Source: Pseudomonas putida (GTDB lineage Bacteria > Pseudomonadota > Gammaproteobacteria > Pseudomonadales > Pseudomonadaceae). Taken from it: a stretch of 64,000 nt of DNA. Position numbers and translations under genes: made by a program. The DNA is taken from positions 5,676,501-5,740,500 of the forward strand of contig NZ_CP029693.1 in the NCBI RefSeq assembly GCF_003228315.1. Reading direction: 5' to 3'. Below are positions 8,990-17,586 of the stretch, in pieces. Numbering within the stretch: position 1 is the stretch's first letter; the number at the start of each line of letters is the position of its first letter. The notes beneath the pieces were generated by a model. The model ran no database searches and was not told where the DNA came from. It saw nothing but the letters and a program-made list of their open reading frames with translations.

Positions 8990-8994
8990 AGGGG

Positions 8995-9468
8995 TCAGGC
9001 CTTGTTCAGGGCCTGAGCCGCAGCCAATACCGCATCAACGTGACCGGGCACCTTCACGCCACGCCATTCCTGGCGCAGCACACCGTTCTTGTCGATCAGG
9101 AAAGTGCTGCGATCCACACCCATGTATTCCTTGCCGTAGAGCTTCTTCAGCTTGATCACGTCGAAAAGCTGGCATAGCGCTTCTTCCTTGTCGCTGATCA
9201 GCTCGAAGTTGAATGCCTGCTTGGTCTTGAAGTTCTCGTGGGATTTCAGACCGTCGCGCGATACACCGAAGACTTCGGTATTCGCCGCTTTAAATGCGTC
9301 GAGCTGGTCGCGAAAGCCTTGACCTTCAGTGGTGCAGCCCGGGGTGCTGTCCTTCGGATAGAAGTAGATCACCACCTGCTTGCCCTTGAGTGCCGCCAGG
9401 CTGACGGTTTGCCCGCTGGTGGCGGGGGCTTCGAAATCGGCAACCGGTTGGTCGATGGCAACGGCCAT
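8995..9468 (-). CDS. bcp: Thioredoxin-dependent peroxiredoxin Bcp (PrxQ)
   Basis: Cytoplasmic thiol peroxidase that reduces hydrogen peroxide and organic hydroperoxides. It is 157 residues, usual for the family. The peroxidatic cysteine lies in YFYPKDSTPGCTTEGQGF. The position five residues on, where atypical 2-Cys PrxQ enzymes carry the resolving Cys, is Gly, so this is either a 1-Cys form or uses its only other cysteine (in EEALCQLFD). It starts 10 bases after the gcvR stop and is likely co-transcribed with it. Confidence 0.93.
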   Translation of the reverse strand: MAVAIDQPVADFEAPATSGQTVSLAALKGKQVVIYFYPKDSTPGCTTEGQGFRDQLDAFKAANTEVFGVSRDGLKSHENFKTKQAFNFELISDKEEALCQLFDVIKLKKLYGKEYMGVDRSTFLIDKNGVLRQEWRGVKVPGHVDAVLAAAQALNKA

Positions 9469-9478
9469 GAAAGTTTCC

Positions 9479-10039
9479 TTACATTGGGTTTTGAGGGCGC
9501 CACGGTTCGATCAGCGCATCCAGGTTCAGCGCATCGGCGAAATCCAGGAACTGATCGCGCAACCAGCTGATTTGCACGCCGGCCGGCAAGGTCACGGTAA
9601 AGGTGGCGTTGAGCATGGTGCCGCCGGTTTGTGGTGCCTGATACGTATCGCAGGTCAGGTTTTCCAGCTCGACGTGGTGATCCATGAAGAACTGGCACAG
9701 CTCGTTGATGATGTCCGAGCGATAGGCCGAGCTGACATAGGCGACATATGGCAGGGCTTGCGGACGGTTTTCCAGGGCGGCACTGCGCACCACATTGACG
9801 GTGAAGGCGTGTCGTTTGGCAAGGATCGGCAGGCTGCCTTCCAGGCGTGCCAGGGCGTCCCAGCTGCCGGAGACTTCAAGGACCAGCGCACTGCACTCGC
9901 CATGACGGGTCAGGCGGGAGGTGACCACGGCGCAGCGGTTTTCATGGCTGGCGCGGCACAGGACGTTAGTCAGCTCCATGGGGTTGGCGCCGAGGGCACT
10001 GATGACAAGGAATTGTTCGCGAACTGTGGGGGTGGACAT
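9479..10039 (-). CDS. gcvR: Glycine cleavage system transcriptional repressor GcvR family (two ACT domains)
   Basis: A 186-residue protein with two tandem ACT domains (EQFLVISALGANPMELTNV at the start, and a second from about residue 95, with YRSDIINELCQFFMDHHVELE). In E. coli GcvR senses glycine and blocks the activator GcvA. In pseudomonads the role of this orthologue next to dapA is less clear. No DNA-binding domain is present. It is divergent from dapA across a 328-base gap. Confidence 0.85.
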   Translation of the reverse strand: MSTPTVREQFLVISALGANPMELTNVLCRASHENRCAVVTSRLTRHGECSALVLEVSGSWDALARLEGSLPILAKRHAFTVNVVRSAALENRPQALPYVAYVSSAYRSDIINELCQFFMDHHVELENLTCDTYQAPQTGGTMLNATFTVTLPAGVQISWLRDQFLDFADALNLDALIEPWRPQNPM

Positions 10040-10270
10040 GCAGCATTCCTAAAGCGATGAGCGGTCGGTACTTCTATCGGTTTGTTTTTCCCGGAGTGAG
10101 CCTGCGGATGCGAATCGCAAAGCCCCTGGCGCAGGTTGCAATGTGCTCCAGTATGGCAGGAACAGAGGAATGGCAACGCTGGAATGGGGCTTGTGATACC
10201 GAAAATGGAGGCTCAGACCTGACGAACGAGCCTGTCAGTACCGATCAAAGTCTGAAGGGTAGCGAAAAGC

Positions 10271-10327
10271 GGCGCCAAGGGGAATGGCGGCAGCGCAGTA
10301 CTTCGCTTGTACAAGCATCTTGGCGCC
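10271..10327 (+). promoter_or_regulatory. Structured 5' leader of dapA (nested inverted repeats)
   Basis: A perfect 9-base inverted repeat, GGCGCCAAG (10271-10279) and CTTGGCGCC (10319-10327), encloses 39 bases that contain the 12-base palindrome GCTTGTACAAGC (10305-10316). It ends 40 bases before the dapA start. It could be an mRNA structure controlling dapA or an operator. I cannot match it to the known lysine riboswitch, whose conserved core I do not see. The rest of the 328-base gcvR-dapA gap shows nothing recognisable. Confidence 0.5.
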
Positions 10328-10367
10328 AGTACCATTACGGCTCTCTTTTTCCGGCAGGAGCGGTTGC

Positions 10368-11246
10368 ATGATTGCGGGCAGTATGGTGGCACTGGTCACA
10401 CCCATGGATGCACAAGGTAATCTCGACTGGGACAGCCTGAGCAAACTGGTGGACTTTCACCTGCAAAACGGCACCCACGCCATCGTGGCGGTTGGCACCA
10501 CAGGTGAATCCGCCACTCTTGATGTGAACGAACACATCGAAGTCATCCGTCGCGTCGTGAAACAGGTCAATGGTCGCATCCCGGTGATCGCCGGTACCGG
10601 CGCCAACTCGACCCGCGAAGCCATCGAGTTGACCACCAATGCGAAGACCGCCGGCGCCGATGCGTGCCTGCTGGTCACTCCGTATTACAACAAGCCGACC
10701 CAGGAAGGCCTGTACCAGCACTTCAAGGCTATCGCCGAAGCCGTCGACATTCCGCAGATCCTCTATAACGTCCCCGGCCGCACCGCGTGCGACATGCAGG
10801 CCGAGACCGTGATCCGTCTGTCGACCGTCAAGAACATCATCGGTATCAAGGAAGCCACCGGCGACCTGAAGCGTGCCAAGGCGATCATCGACGGTGTCAG
10901 CAGCAATTTCCTTGTGATCTCCGGGGACGATGCCACCGCAGTCGAACTGATCCTGCTGGGCGGCAAGGGCAATATTTCGGTTACCGCCAACGTCGCCCCG
11001 CGCGAGATGGCCGACCTGTGCATCGCCGCCCTGAACGGTGACGCCGAGAAGGCGCGTGCCATTCATGAAAAGCTGATGCCTCTCAATAAAACCCTGTTTA
11101 TCGAATCCAACCCTATCCCCGTGAAATGGGCGCTGCATGAGATGGGCCTGATGCCGGACGGTATCCGTCTGCCGCTCACCTGGCTCAGCGCCGAATGTCA
11201 CGAACCGCTGCGTCAGGCCATGCGTCTGTCCGGCGTCCTGGCTTAA
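10368..11246 (+). CDS. dapA: 4-hydroxy-tetrahydrodipicolinate synthase DapA
   Basis: Condenses pyruvate with aspartate semialdehyde, the committed step to diaminopimelate and lysine. The 292-residue TIM-barrel protein shows the substrate motif GTTGES (residues 43-48), the tyrosine region LLVTPYYNKPTQEGLYQHF, and the Schiff-base lysine in IIGIKEATGDL. The ATG at 10368 has GCAGGAG at 10354-10360; the frame is open further upstream through the leader hairpin, which is unlikely to be translated. It leads the cluster dapA-bamC-MBL hydrolase-purC with gaps of 17, 4 and 28 bases. Confidence 0.97.
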   Translation: MIAGSMVALVTPMDAQGNLDWDSLSKLVDFHLQNGTHAIVAVGTTGESATLDVNEHIEVIRRVVKQVNGRIPVIAGTGANSTREAIELTTNAKTAGADACLLVTPYYNKPTQEGLYQHFKAIAEAVDIPQILYNVPGRTACDMQAETVIRLSTVKNIIGIKEATGDLKRAKAIIDGVSSNFLVISGDDATAVELILLGGKGNISVTANVAPREMADLCIAALNGDAEKARAIHEKLMPLNKTLFIESNPIPVKWALHEMGLMPDGIRLPLTWLSAECHEPLRQAMRLSGVLA

Positions 11247-11263
11247 TTGAGGAAGTACAACGC

Positions 11264-12379
11264 ATGAAGCGAATGGCCGGACTTTCCGCACTTGCCTTGA
11301 TCATCTCCAGCACCAGTGGCTGTGGATGGGTCTGGGGCCCGGAAGGTTATTTCCGTGACCGTGGTAGCGATTACCTGGAAGCAAAACAGACTGCACCGAT
11401 GCAAATGCCGCAGGATATCCAGACCTCCAAGCGCCTGGATCCGCTGCTGCCAATCCCGCGTAACGTCGCCGATGACACCGCCAAGGGCGAGTTTGTCGTT
11501 CCTCGTCCGCTGCCGTTGTCTTCCGTTGCCGATGCCAGTGCCTATTCCCTTCAGAAGAGCGGCGATTCGCGCTGGATCCTGGCGCAAAACCCGCCGGCCG
11601 AAGCCTGGCCCGTGGCCGTGCAGTTCTTCCAGGACAACGGTTTCCGCCTGGACGAGCAGCGCCCGCAAACCGGCGAATTCACCACGACCTGGCAGCATTC
11701 CGACGAATTGTCTGCAGCGGTGGCCAAGCGCTTGAGTGCCGCGGGTGTCGCGTCTGACAGCGAGATCCGTGCCCGCGTGCGTATCGAGCCGGGTGTGCAG
11801 CGCAATACCAGTGAAGTTTACGTAGTCACCGCCGAGCGTCCTGCCGGCAGCACTGACGACGTGGCCTTCACCAACCGTTCGGTCAACACCGGCCTGGACG
11901 CGGCGTTGGTCGATGACATGCTCGCGAGTATGAGCCGTATTTCGGAGAAGGGCGGTTCGGTCTCCATGCTGGCTTCCCGTGATTTCGACACCCCGAGTCG
12001 AGTCAGCCTGAGCGAAGACGGCAGCGGCAACCCTGTGCTGAACGTCGGCTCCGACCTGGATCGCGCATGGTCGAGTGTCGGCCGCGCTCTGGAACAAGGC
12101 GAGTGGCGTGTGGAAGACATCAACCGCAGCCTGGGCCTGTACTACATCAACCTGGCTGAAAAGGCCGAGAAGAAAGACGACAAGCCTGGTTTCTTCAGTG
12201 GTCTGTTCGGCAGCAAGCCGGACAAGGAAGAGCGTGAAGCCCGCGCCGAGCGTTATCAGGTCCGCCTGAGCAAGGTGGGCGATAGCGTCCAGGTCACCGT
12301 AGAGAAAAACATCAATACCGTGGCGCCGGCTGACGTGGCGCGCAAAGTGTTGAGCGTGATTCAGGACAATCTGGGCTGA
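11264..12379 (+). CDS. bamC: Outer membrane assembly lipoprotein BamC (NlpB)
   Basis: Lipoprotein subunit of the BAM complex that inserts beta-barrel proteins in the outer membrane. The 371-residue product starts with a lipoprotein signal (MKRMAGLSALALIISSTSGC, lipidated Cys at 20) and has two helix-grip domains (about 95-210 and 255-370) typical of BamC. Position directly after dapA is the conserved arrangement in gammaproteobacteria. Confidence 0.93.
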   Translation: MKRMAGLSALALIISSTSGCGWVWGPEGYFRDRGSDYLEAKQTAPMQMPQDIQTSKRLDPLLPIPRNVADDTAKGEFVVPRPLPLSSVADASAYSLQKSGDSRWILAQNPPAEAWPVAVQFFQDNGFRLDEQRPQTGEFTTTWQHSDELSAAVAKRLSAAGVASDSEIRARVRIEPGVQRNTSEVYVVTAERPAGSTDDVAFTNRSVNTGLDAALVDDMLASMSRISEKGGSVSMLASRDFDTPSRVSLSEDGSGNPVLNVGSDLDRAWSSVGRALEQGEWRVEDINRSLGLYYINLAEKAEKKDDKPGFFSGLFGSKPDKEEREARAERYQVRLSKVGDSVQVTVEKNINTVAPADVARKVLSVIQDNLG

Positions 12380-12383
12380 TCAC

Positions 12384-13142
12384 ATGCGTTTTGCCGTTCT
12401 CGGCAGCGGTAGCCAAGGGAACGGCACGCTGGTAGCCAGTGCTGATACCTATGTGCTGGTCGATTGTGGTTTCTCCCTGCGGGAAACCGAAAAACGCCTG
12501 CTGCGCCTGGGTGTGAACCCTGCGCAGTTGAGCGCGATACTCGTGACCCACGAACATGCCGACCACGTGCATGGCGTGGGTTTGCTGTCTCGGCGCTACA
12601 ATTTGCCTGTCTATCTCAGTCGCGGGACCTTGCGCGAGATGCGCAAGCCTGTGGAGCCCACCGGCTTCCTGGCGGATGGTCAGCAACTGCAGATCGGCAA
12701 CCTGAGCATCGGTGTCATTGCCGTGGCCCACGATGCACAGGAGCCGACGCAGTATGTATTCAGTGACGGTGAACGGCGCTTCGGCCTGTTGACCGACCTG
12801 GGTTCGTATTGCAACAAGGTACTGGAGGCATATCGGGATCTCGATGCGCTGATGATCGAGGCCAACCATTGCCGAGACATGCTGGCTCGTGGTCACTACC
12901 CGTACTTTCTCAAGCAGCGGGTGGGCGGCGAGCTAGGACATTTGAACAACCATCAGGCGGCATTCCTGGTGGCCGAGTTGGGCTGGCAAGGCCTGCAACA
13001 TTTGGTCCTGGCCCATCTGAGCAGCAAGAACAACCTGCCGCGGCTGGCCCGGCAATGTTTTGTCGACACCTTGGGGTGCGACCCGGACTGGCTGCAATTG
13101 GCCGATCAAGATTCAGGGCTCGACTGGCGACACATCGCCTAG
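12384..13142 (+). CDS. MBL-fold metallo-hydrolase (YycJ/WalJ-like)
   Basis: A 252-residue metallo-beta-lactamase-fold protein. The metal-binding motif THEHADHVHG lies at about residues 54-63, with further ligands in VAHDAQEPT and HLSSKNN. The opening MRFAVLGSGSQGNGTLV is typical of the YycJ/PhnP-like branch, which acts on nucleic acid or cyclic phosphodiester substrates. It starts 4 bases after bamC and sits between bamC and purC. The exact substrate is unknown. Confidence 0.88.
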   Translation: MRFAVLGSGSQGNGTLVASADTYVLVDCGFSLRETEKRLLRLGVNPAQLSAILVTHEHADHVHGVGLLSRRYNLPVYLSRGTLREMRKPVEPTGFLADGQQLQIGNLSIGVIAVAHDAQEPTQYVFSDGERRFGLLTDLGSYCNKVLEAYRDLDALMIEANHCRDMLARGHYPYFLKQRVGGELGHLNNHQAAFLVAELGWQGLQHLVLAHLSSKNNLPRLARQCFVDTLGCDPDWLQLADQDSGLDWRHIA

Positions 13143-13170
13143 CCCATCTACTTAGCAAGCGGAGCCCATC

Positions 13171-13884
13171 ATGGAAAAACGTGAAGAACTCTACCGCGGC
13201 AAAGCCAAGTCGGTTTACAAGACCGACGACGCTGACCGTCTGATCCTGCTGTTTCGCAACGACACTTCGGCGTTCGACGGCAAGCGTATCGAGCAGCTCG
13301 ATCGCAAGGGTATGGTGAACAACAAGTTCAACGCCTTCATCATGCAAAAACTCGAAGCCGCCGGCGTGCCGACCCAGTTCGACAAGCTGCTGGGAGACAA
13401 CGAATGCCTGGTGAAGAAGCTGGACATGATCCCGGTCGAGTGCGTCGTGCGTAACTACGCCGCCGGCAGTCTGGTCAAGCGCCTGGGCGTCGAAGAGGGC
13501 ATGAAGCTCAACCCTTACACCTTCGAACTGTTCCTGAAGGACGACGCCAAGGGCGACCCGTTCATCAACGAATCCCACGTCGTGGCCTTCGGTTGGGGTA
13601 CCGCCGAGCAACTGGCTCGCATGAAAGAGCTCTCGCTCAAGGTCAATGAAATCCTGAGCAAGCTGTTCGATGACGCTGGCCTGCTGCTGGTCGACTTCAA
13701 GCTCGAATTCGGCGTGTTCAGCGATGGCTCCATCGTCCTGGGCGACGAATTCAGCCCGGACGGCTGCCGTCTCTGGGACAAGGACACCAAGAAGAAGATG
13801 GACAAGGACCGCTTCCGCCAAGGCCTCGGTGACGTCATCGAAGCCTACGAAGAAGTCGCCAATCGTCTGGGCGTACCGCTTTAA
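13171..13884 (+). CDS. purC: Phosphoribosylaminoimidazole-succinocarboxamide synthase PurC
   Basis: SAICAR synthetase, an ATP-dependent ligase joining aspartate to CAIR in purine synthesis. The product is 237 residues, the normal bacterial length, with family signatures VECVVRNYAAGSLVKR, LVDFKLEFG and LGDEFSPDGCRLWD. It starts with MEKREELYRGKAKSVY after AAGCGGAG, and a tRNA-Ser gene follows 84 bases downstream. Confidence 0.97.
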   Translation: MEKREELYRGKAKSVYKTDDADRLILLFRNDTSAFDGKRIEQLDRKGMVNNKFNAFIMQKLEAAGVPTQFDKLLGDNECLVKKLDMIPVECVVRNYAAGSLVKRLGVEEGMKLNPYTFELFLKDDAKGDPFINESHVVAFGWGTAEQLARMKELSLKVNEILSKLFDDAGLLLVDFKLEFGVFSDGSIVLGDEFSPDGCRLWDKDTKKKMDKDRFRQGLGDVIEAYEEVANRLGVPL

Positions 13885-13968
13885 CCGACGCAAGCATCTG
13901 ATAGCACAGAAATATTTCGCGAAAGGGGGTTCGCTTCCGGCGAAAGTGTTGTTATGATGCGCGCCGTT

Positions 13969-14058
13969 GGAGAGATGCCAGAGTGGCCGAATGGGACGGA
14001 TTCGAAATCCGTTGTACCTTCGCGGGTACCTAGGGTTCGAATCCCTATCTCTCCGCCA
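13969..14058 (+). tRNA. tRNA-Ser(CGA)
   Basis: A 90-base tRNA with a long variable arm, as expected for serine. The acceptor stem GGAGAGA pairs with TCTCTCC, the discriminator is G and the 3' CCA is encoded. The anticodon stem ACGGA/TCCGT closes the loop TTCGAAA, giving anticodon CGA (reads UCG). The T loop GGTTCGAATCC is canonical. TATGAT at 13952-13957 is a likely -10 box. Confidence 0.96.
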
Positions 14059-14073
14059 TTATTGAACAAGACT

Positions 14074-14112
14074 AAGCCCCTGAAATGGTTAAACATTTCA
14101 GGGGCTTTTTCA
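14074..14112 (+). terminator. Rho-independent terminator after tRNA-Ser
   Basis: Stem AAGCCCCTGAAATG pairing with CATTTCAGGGGCTT around a short loop, followed by a T-run. It is 15 bases after the tRNA CCA end. Confidence 0.93.
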
Positions 14113-14244
14113 TTTCTGTCGTTTAGTCCGTGGAATTTTCAGCGTCACCGATAATCGAGTGATGTGACTTCATTTGCATTAAACGTAAAAAATGCCGGCA
14201 CCATTTGTTCTATCGCATAGACGCCAATTGTTACACCTCCCTAA

Positions 14245-14256
14245 ACTGTCGACAGT
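14245..14256. promoter_or_regulatory. 12-base palindrome upstream of LysR gene
   Basis: ACTGTCGACAGT is a perfect palindrome ending 21 bases before the LysR start. It could be an autoregulatory operator. It does not have the T-N11-A form typical of LysR sites, so its binding protein is open. Confidence 0.35.
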
Positions 14257-14277
14257 AAACAGGCGCTGGGGCAATGG

Positions 14278-15204
14278 ATGAACCGCAACGAACTACGCAA
14301 GGCCGACATCAATCTGATGGTGGTGTTTGAAACGCTGATGCTCGAGCGCAACGTCACCAAGGTGGCAAACAAGTTGTTTCTCGGCCAGCCCACCATCAGT
14401 TCGGCGCTCAACCGCTTGCGTACGATGTTCAACGATCCGTTGTTCATTCGCGTCGGTCATCGCATGGAGCCCACCGCACGGGCCGAAGAGATCTTTCGAC
14501 ACTTGTCGCCAGCACTGGATTCATTGTCGGTGGCCCTGAGCCTGACCCACGATTTCGACCCCGGCAACAGCACCATGACCTTCCGTATCGGCATGTCTGA
14601 TGACGTCGAATACGGACTGCTGCCGCCGCTGCTGCACGCGCTGCGGCAGGAAGCGCCGAAGTTAGTGTTCGTGGTGCAGAACGTCGATCACTGGCGGATA
14701 CCCGATCTCCTGGCTTCCGGCGATATCACCGTCGGCATTTCCCAGACCCGCGGTCTGCCAGCCAATGCCAAGCGCAAGCTGTTACGACACATCTATCCCA
14801 GCGTGCTGCGTGCGGACGCCTCGGACACGCCGCTGACCCTCGACGAATACTGCTCGCGTCCCCATGTATTGGTCTCCCACATTGCCAACGTCAGCGGGTT
14901 CGCCGATGAATGGCTGGCGCAGATTGGTCGTTCGCGTCAGGTGGTGCTATCGGTGCCGCAGTACAGTTCGTTGCCTGCGTTGCTGGCCGGTACCGATCTG
15001 ATTGCCAGCCTGCCGGATTACACCGCCGAAGCCATGGCGGTGTCCGGTCAACTGTTCAAGGAGGGTTTCCCGTTCAAGACCCCGACGCTGGAGCTGTCGA
15101 TGGTTTGGCTCAGTCACGTCGACAGCGATCCGGCCGAGCGCTGGCTGCGCTCACGAATCGAAACGTTCATGGGCGAGCGCAATCTGTTGTCGCTACCCCA
15201 GTAA
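14278..15204 (+). CDS. LysR-family transcriptional regulator
   Basis: A 308-residue regulator. The N-terminal winged helix-turn-helix (about residues 8-66) includes NVTKVANKLFLGQPTISSALNRLR; the rest is a two-lobed periplasmic-binding-like effector domain starting at MTFRIGMSDDVEYG. The opening LRKADINLMVVFETLMLERN resembles the NodD/LeuO/PcpR-like branch. It is followed on the same strand by a CHMI-type isomerase, which might be its target. The ligand is unknown. Confidence 0.88.
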   Translation: MNRNELRKADINLMVVFETLMLERNVTKVANKLFLGQPTISSALNRLRTMFNDPLFIRVGHRMEPTARAEEIFRHLSPALDSLSVALSLTHDFDPGNSTMTFRIGMSDDVEYGLLPPLLHALRQEAPKLVFVVQNVDHWRIPDLLASGDITVGISQTRGLPANAKRKLLRHIYPSVLRADASDTPLTLDEYCSRPHVLVSHIANVSGFADEWLAQIGRSRQVVLSVPQYSSLPALLAGTDLIASLPDYTAEAMAVSGQLFKEGFPFKTPTLELSMVWLSHVDSDPAERWLRSRIETFMGERNLLSLPQ

Positions 15205-15248
15205 GCGTTACATGTAAGAGTTTTCCACCCATTTACAGGAGTCACGCC

Positions 15249-15614
15249 ATGCCTCACCTGCACCTGGAATACACCGCCAACCTGCCGGACCTGAATGCCG
15301 ATGTCGCCTTGATGCGGCTCAACAATACGCTGGTGGGGTCGGGTCAGTTCGGTGCCGAATTTGACATCAAGAGCCGGGCGGTCAAGGTCGAGACTTTCAA
15401 GGTCGGCACGGCATTGACGGAACGGGCATTCGTGCATGTGAAACTGGCGCTGTTGAGTGGGCGCTCGCCGCAGATCAAGCAGCAATTGTCCGAAAGCCTG
15501 TTGGCGGTGGTGAAGGAGTTGTGTGAGTGGCCGGCGGGTGTTGAAGTCCAGCTGTGCGTGGAGATTCTAGACATTGACCGCGAGTCGTACACCAAGACCG
15601 CCATCGGCGTTTGA
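15249..15614 (+). CDS. 5-carboxymethyl-2-hydroxymuconate isomerase family protein (HpaF-like)
   Basis: A 121-residue protein of the CHMI branch of the tautomerase superfamily. It starts MPHLHLEYTANLPD: after removal of Met the conserved Pro is N-terminal and would act as the catalytic base. The real start is the ATG at 15249 after CAGGAG; a longer open frame extends back into the LysR gene. No other homoprotocatechuate genes are nearby, so the physiological substrate is uncertain. Confidence 0.85.
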   Translation: MPHLHLEYTANLPDLNADVALMRLNNTLVGSGQFGAEFDIKSRAVKVETFKVGTALTERAFVHVKLALLSGRSPQIKQQLSESLLAVVKELCEWPAGVEVQLCVEILDIDRESYTKTAIGV

Positions 15615-15726
15615 GTCCGCCAGGGCAAGCAAGGTTGATACCCAAAGGGAGACTGCTGAGCCCTTGGGATCTGAACCAGAGCTGAACGGATCTCAAATAA
15701 ATCGAAAACTTCACTTGAATTTGCAT

Positions 15727-15752
15727 AGCCAACTAATCGTTGGCTTCTTTTT
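15727..15752 (+). terminator. Rho-independent terminator
   Basis: AGCCAAC-TAATC-GTTGGCT hairpin followed by TCTTTTT, between the isomerase gene and the EptA-like gene. Confidence 0.85.
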
Positions 15753-15852
15753 CACGAAAAATTGATGGTCGGCTGCCTACAGTTATGCTGTCGCGGTAAA
15801 TGAATTTTTCACATTTATCGACGGCATTTCTTTTCAGGAACAGCCGATTGCC

Positions 15853-17502
15853 ATGTTGAAGATTAAAGCCGTGCGCCCGGAGTGGGTGACACTGATTGCC
15901 AGCGCCTTTTTATTGACTGCCTTCAATTTTGTGTTGTGGCAGCACCTGTTCGAAATCACTGCAGCTGACGGAAAGGGCGTGGTGATGCGCGTGGCCTTCG
16001 GCGCAATGATCCTGGCGGCCTTCAATATAGTGTTGACGTTGCTGGCGTTCCGTCCTGTCATGAAGCCGGTCTTGACCCTGCTGTTCATGGTCAGCGCCGG
16101 CGTGGCGTACTTCATGAGCCAATACGGCGTATTGATCGACGCAGGCATGTTCCGCAATTTCGCCGAAACCAATGCCACGGAAGTGCGCGATTTACTCTCG
16201 TTGAAGTTGTTTGCCTATATTTTGTTATTGGGTGTTTTGCCGTCCTGGTTATTGTGGAAAACACCGATTGATTTCCGCCGCTGGCACCGCGAACTATTAA
16301 GTAAAGTCCTGGTGACTATTGCGTCGGTTGCAGTTATTGGCGGGGTGGCCCTGGTTAACTATCAGGGCCTTTCATCGTTATTTCGCAATCACCATGAATT
16401 GCGCCTGATGGTCGTGCCCAGCAATTACATCGGCGCCTCGTTCGGTTATCTGCGTGAACAGGTAGCGTCCGCGCATCAGCCTTTTGTCAAAATCGGCGAA
16501 GACGCCCAGCGCAACCCGGCTTTGCAATCACGCACCCGTAAATCCCTGACAGTGCTTGTGGTCGGGGAAAGTGCACGGGCGGAGAACTTTGGCATTCTCG
16601 GTTACAACCGTGACACCACGCCAAAACTGAACAAGGAAGCCGGCCTGATCGCATTCACCGATGTGCACTCCTGTGGCACGGAGACTGCCGTGTCCGTGCC
16701 CTGCATGTTCTCCAACATGGGGCGCAAGGATTACAACGCCAGCAAGGCGAAGAATGAAGAAGGTTTGCTCGATGTGCTCAAGCGCGCAGGCCTTGATGTT
16801 ATCTGGCGCGATAACCAGTCAGGCTGCAAAGGTACTTGCGATCGTGTCACTCTCCAGGATGTCAGCAACCTGAAAGATCCCGCCTTGTGCGCCAATAGCG
16901 AATGCCGCGATGAAATCCTGCTGCAAGGCCTGCAGCATTTCATCGATAACCTGAATAAAGACACCGTATTGGTATTGCACCAGATGGGCAGTCACGGTCC
17001 TGAATACTTCAAGCGCTACCCGAAAGAGTACGAACACTTCACCCCTGTCTGTGAAAGTAATGCGCTGAACAATTGCAGTCGCGAAAGCATCGTCAATGGC
17101 TACGACAACACCCTGGTCTACACCGACCATGTGTTGTCGAGCCTGATCGATATCTTGCGCAGCAATCAGGGCAAGGTGGATACCGCGATGCTGTACCTGT
17201 CGGACCACGGCGAGTCCCTGGGTGAATACAACCTGTTCCTGCATGGCACGCCTTACATGCTGGCGCCGGAACAACAGAAGCACGTGGCCATGCTGGCCTG
17301 GTTCTCCGACAACTATCAGAAGTCGTACTCGGTGGACACCCACTGCCTGCAATTGAACCGTGAAAAGCCGCTGAGCCAGGACAACCTGTTCCATTCAATG
17401 CTGGGTCTGCTGGAGGTCAACAGCAAGGTTTACAACCAGGATCTGGACATGTTTGCCGGATGTCGCGGGCCGGTGATCGACGGCGTGCTGGCCAGGGACT
17501 GA
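15853..17502 (+). CDS. eptA: Phosphoethanolamine--lipid A transferase (EptA family)
   Basis: Inner-membrane enzyme that adds phosphoethanolamine from phosphatidylethanolamine to lipid A, lowering surface charge and polymyxin binding. The 549-residue product has about five N-terminal transmembrane helices (to about residue 180), then a periplasmic sulfatase-fold domain. That domain has the zinc ligand Glu in VVGESARAENFG, the catalytic Thr in HSCGTETAVSVPCMF, the DHGESLGE motif and several cysteine pairs. Transfer to other acceptors cannot be excluded. No PmrAB-type regulator is in the window. Confidence 0.92.
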   Translation: MLKIKAVRPEWVTLIASAFLLTAFNFVLWQHLFEITAADGKGVVMRVAFGAMILAAFNIVLTLLAFRPVMKPVLTLLFMVSAGVAYFMSQYGVLIDAGMFRNFAETNATEVRDLLSLKLFAYILLLGVLPSWLLWKTPIDFRRWHRELLSKVLVTIASVAVIGGVALVNYQGLSSLFRNHHELRLMVVPSNYIGASFGYLREQVASAHQPFVKIGEDAQRNPALQSRTRKSLTVLVVGESARAENFGILGYNRDTTPKLNKEAGLIAFTDVHSCGTETAVSVPCMFSNMGRKDYNASKAKNEEGLLDVLKRAGLDVIWRDNQSGCKGTCDRVTLQDVSNLKDPALCANSECRDEILLQGLQHFIDNLNKDTVLVLHQMGSHGPEYFKRYPKEYEHFTPVCESNALNNCSRESIVNGYDNTLVYTDHVLSSLIDILRSNQGKVDTAMLYLSDHGESLGEYNLFLHGTPYMLAPEQQKHVAMLAWFSDNYQKSYSVDTHCLQLNREKPLSQDNLFHSMLGLLEVNSKVYNQDLDMFAGCRGPVIDGVLARD

Positions 17503-17586
17503 ATGCACCAATCTTTCAATCAACGGCCGCCAACTGGCGGCCAGGCACCGATTATCAAGAGCAACGATCACCCAGAGCCATCGCCC

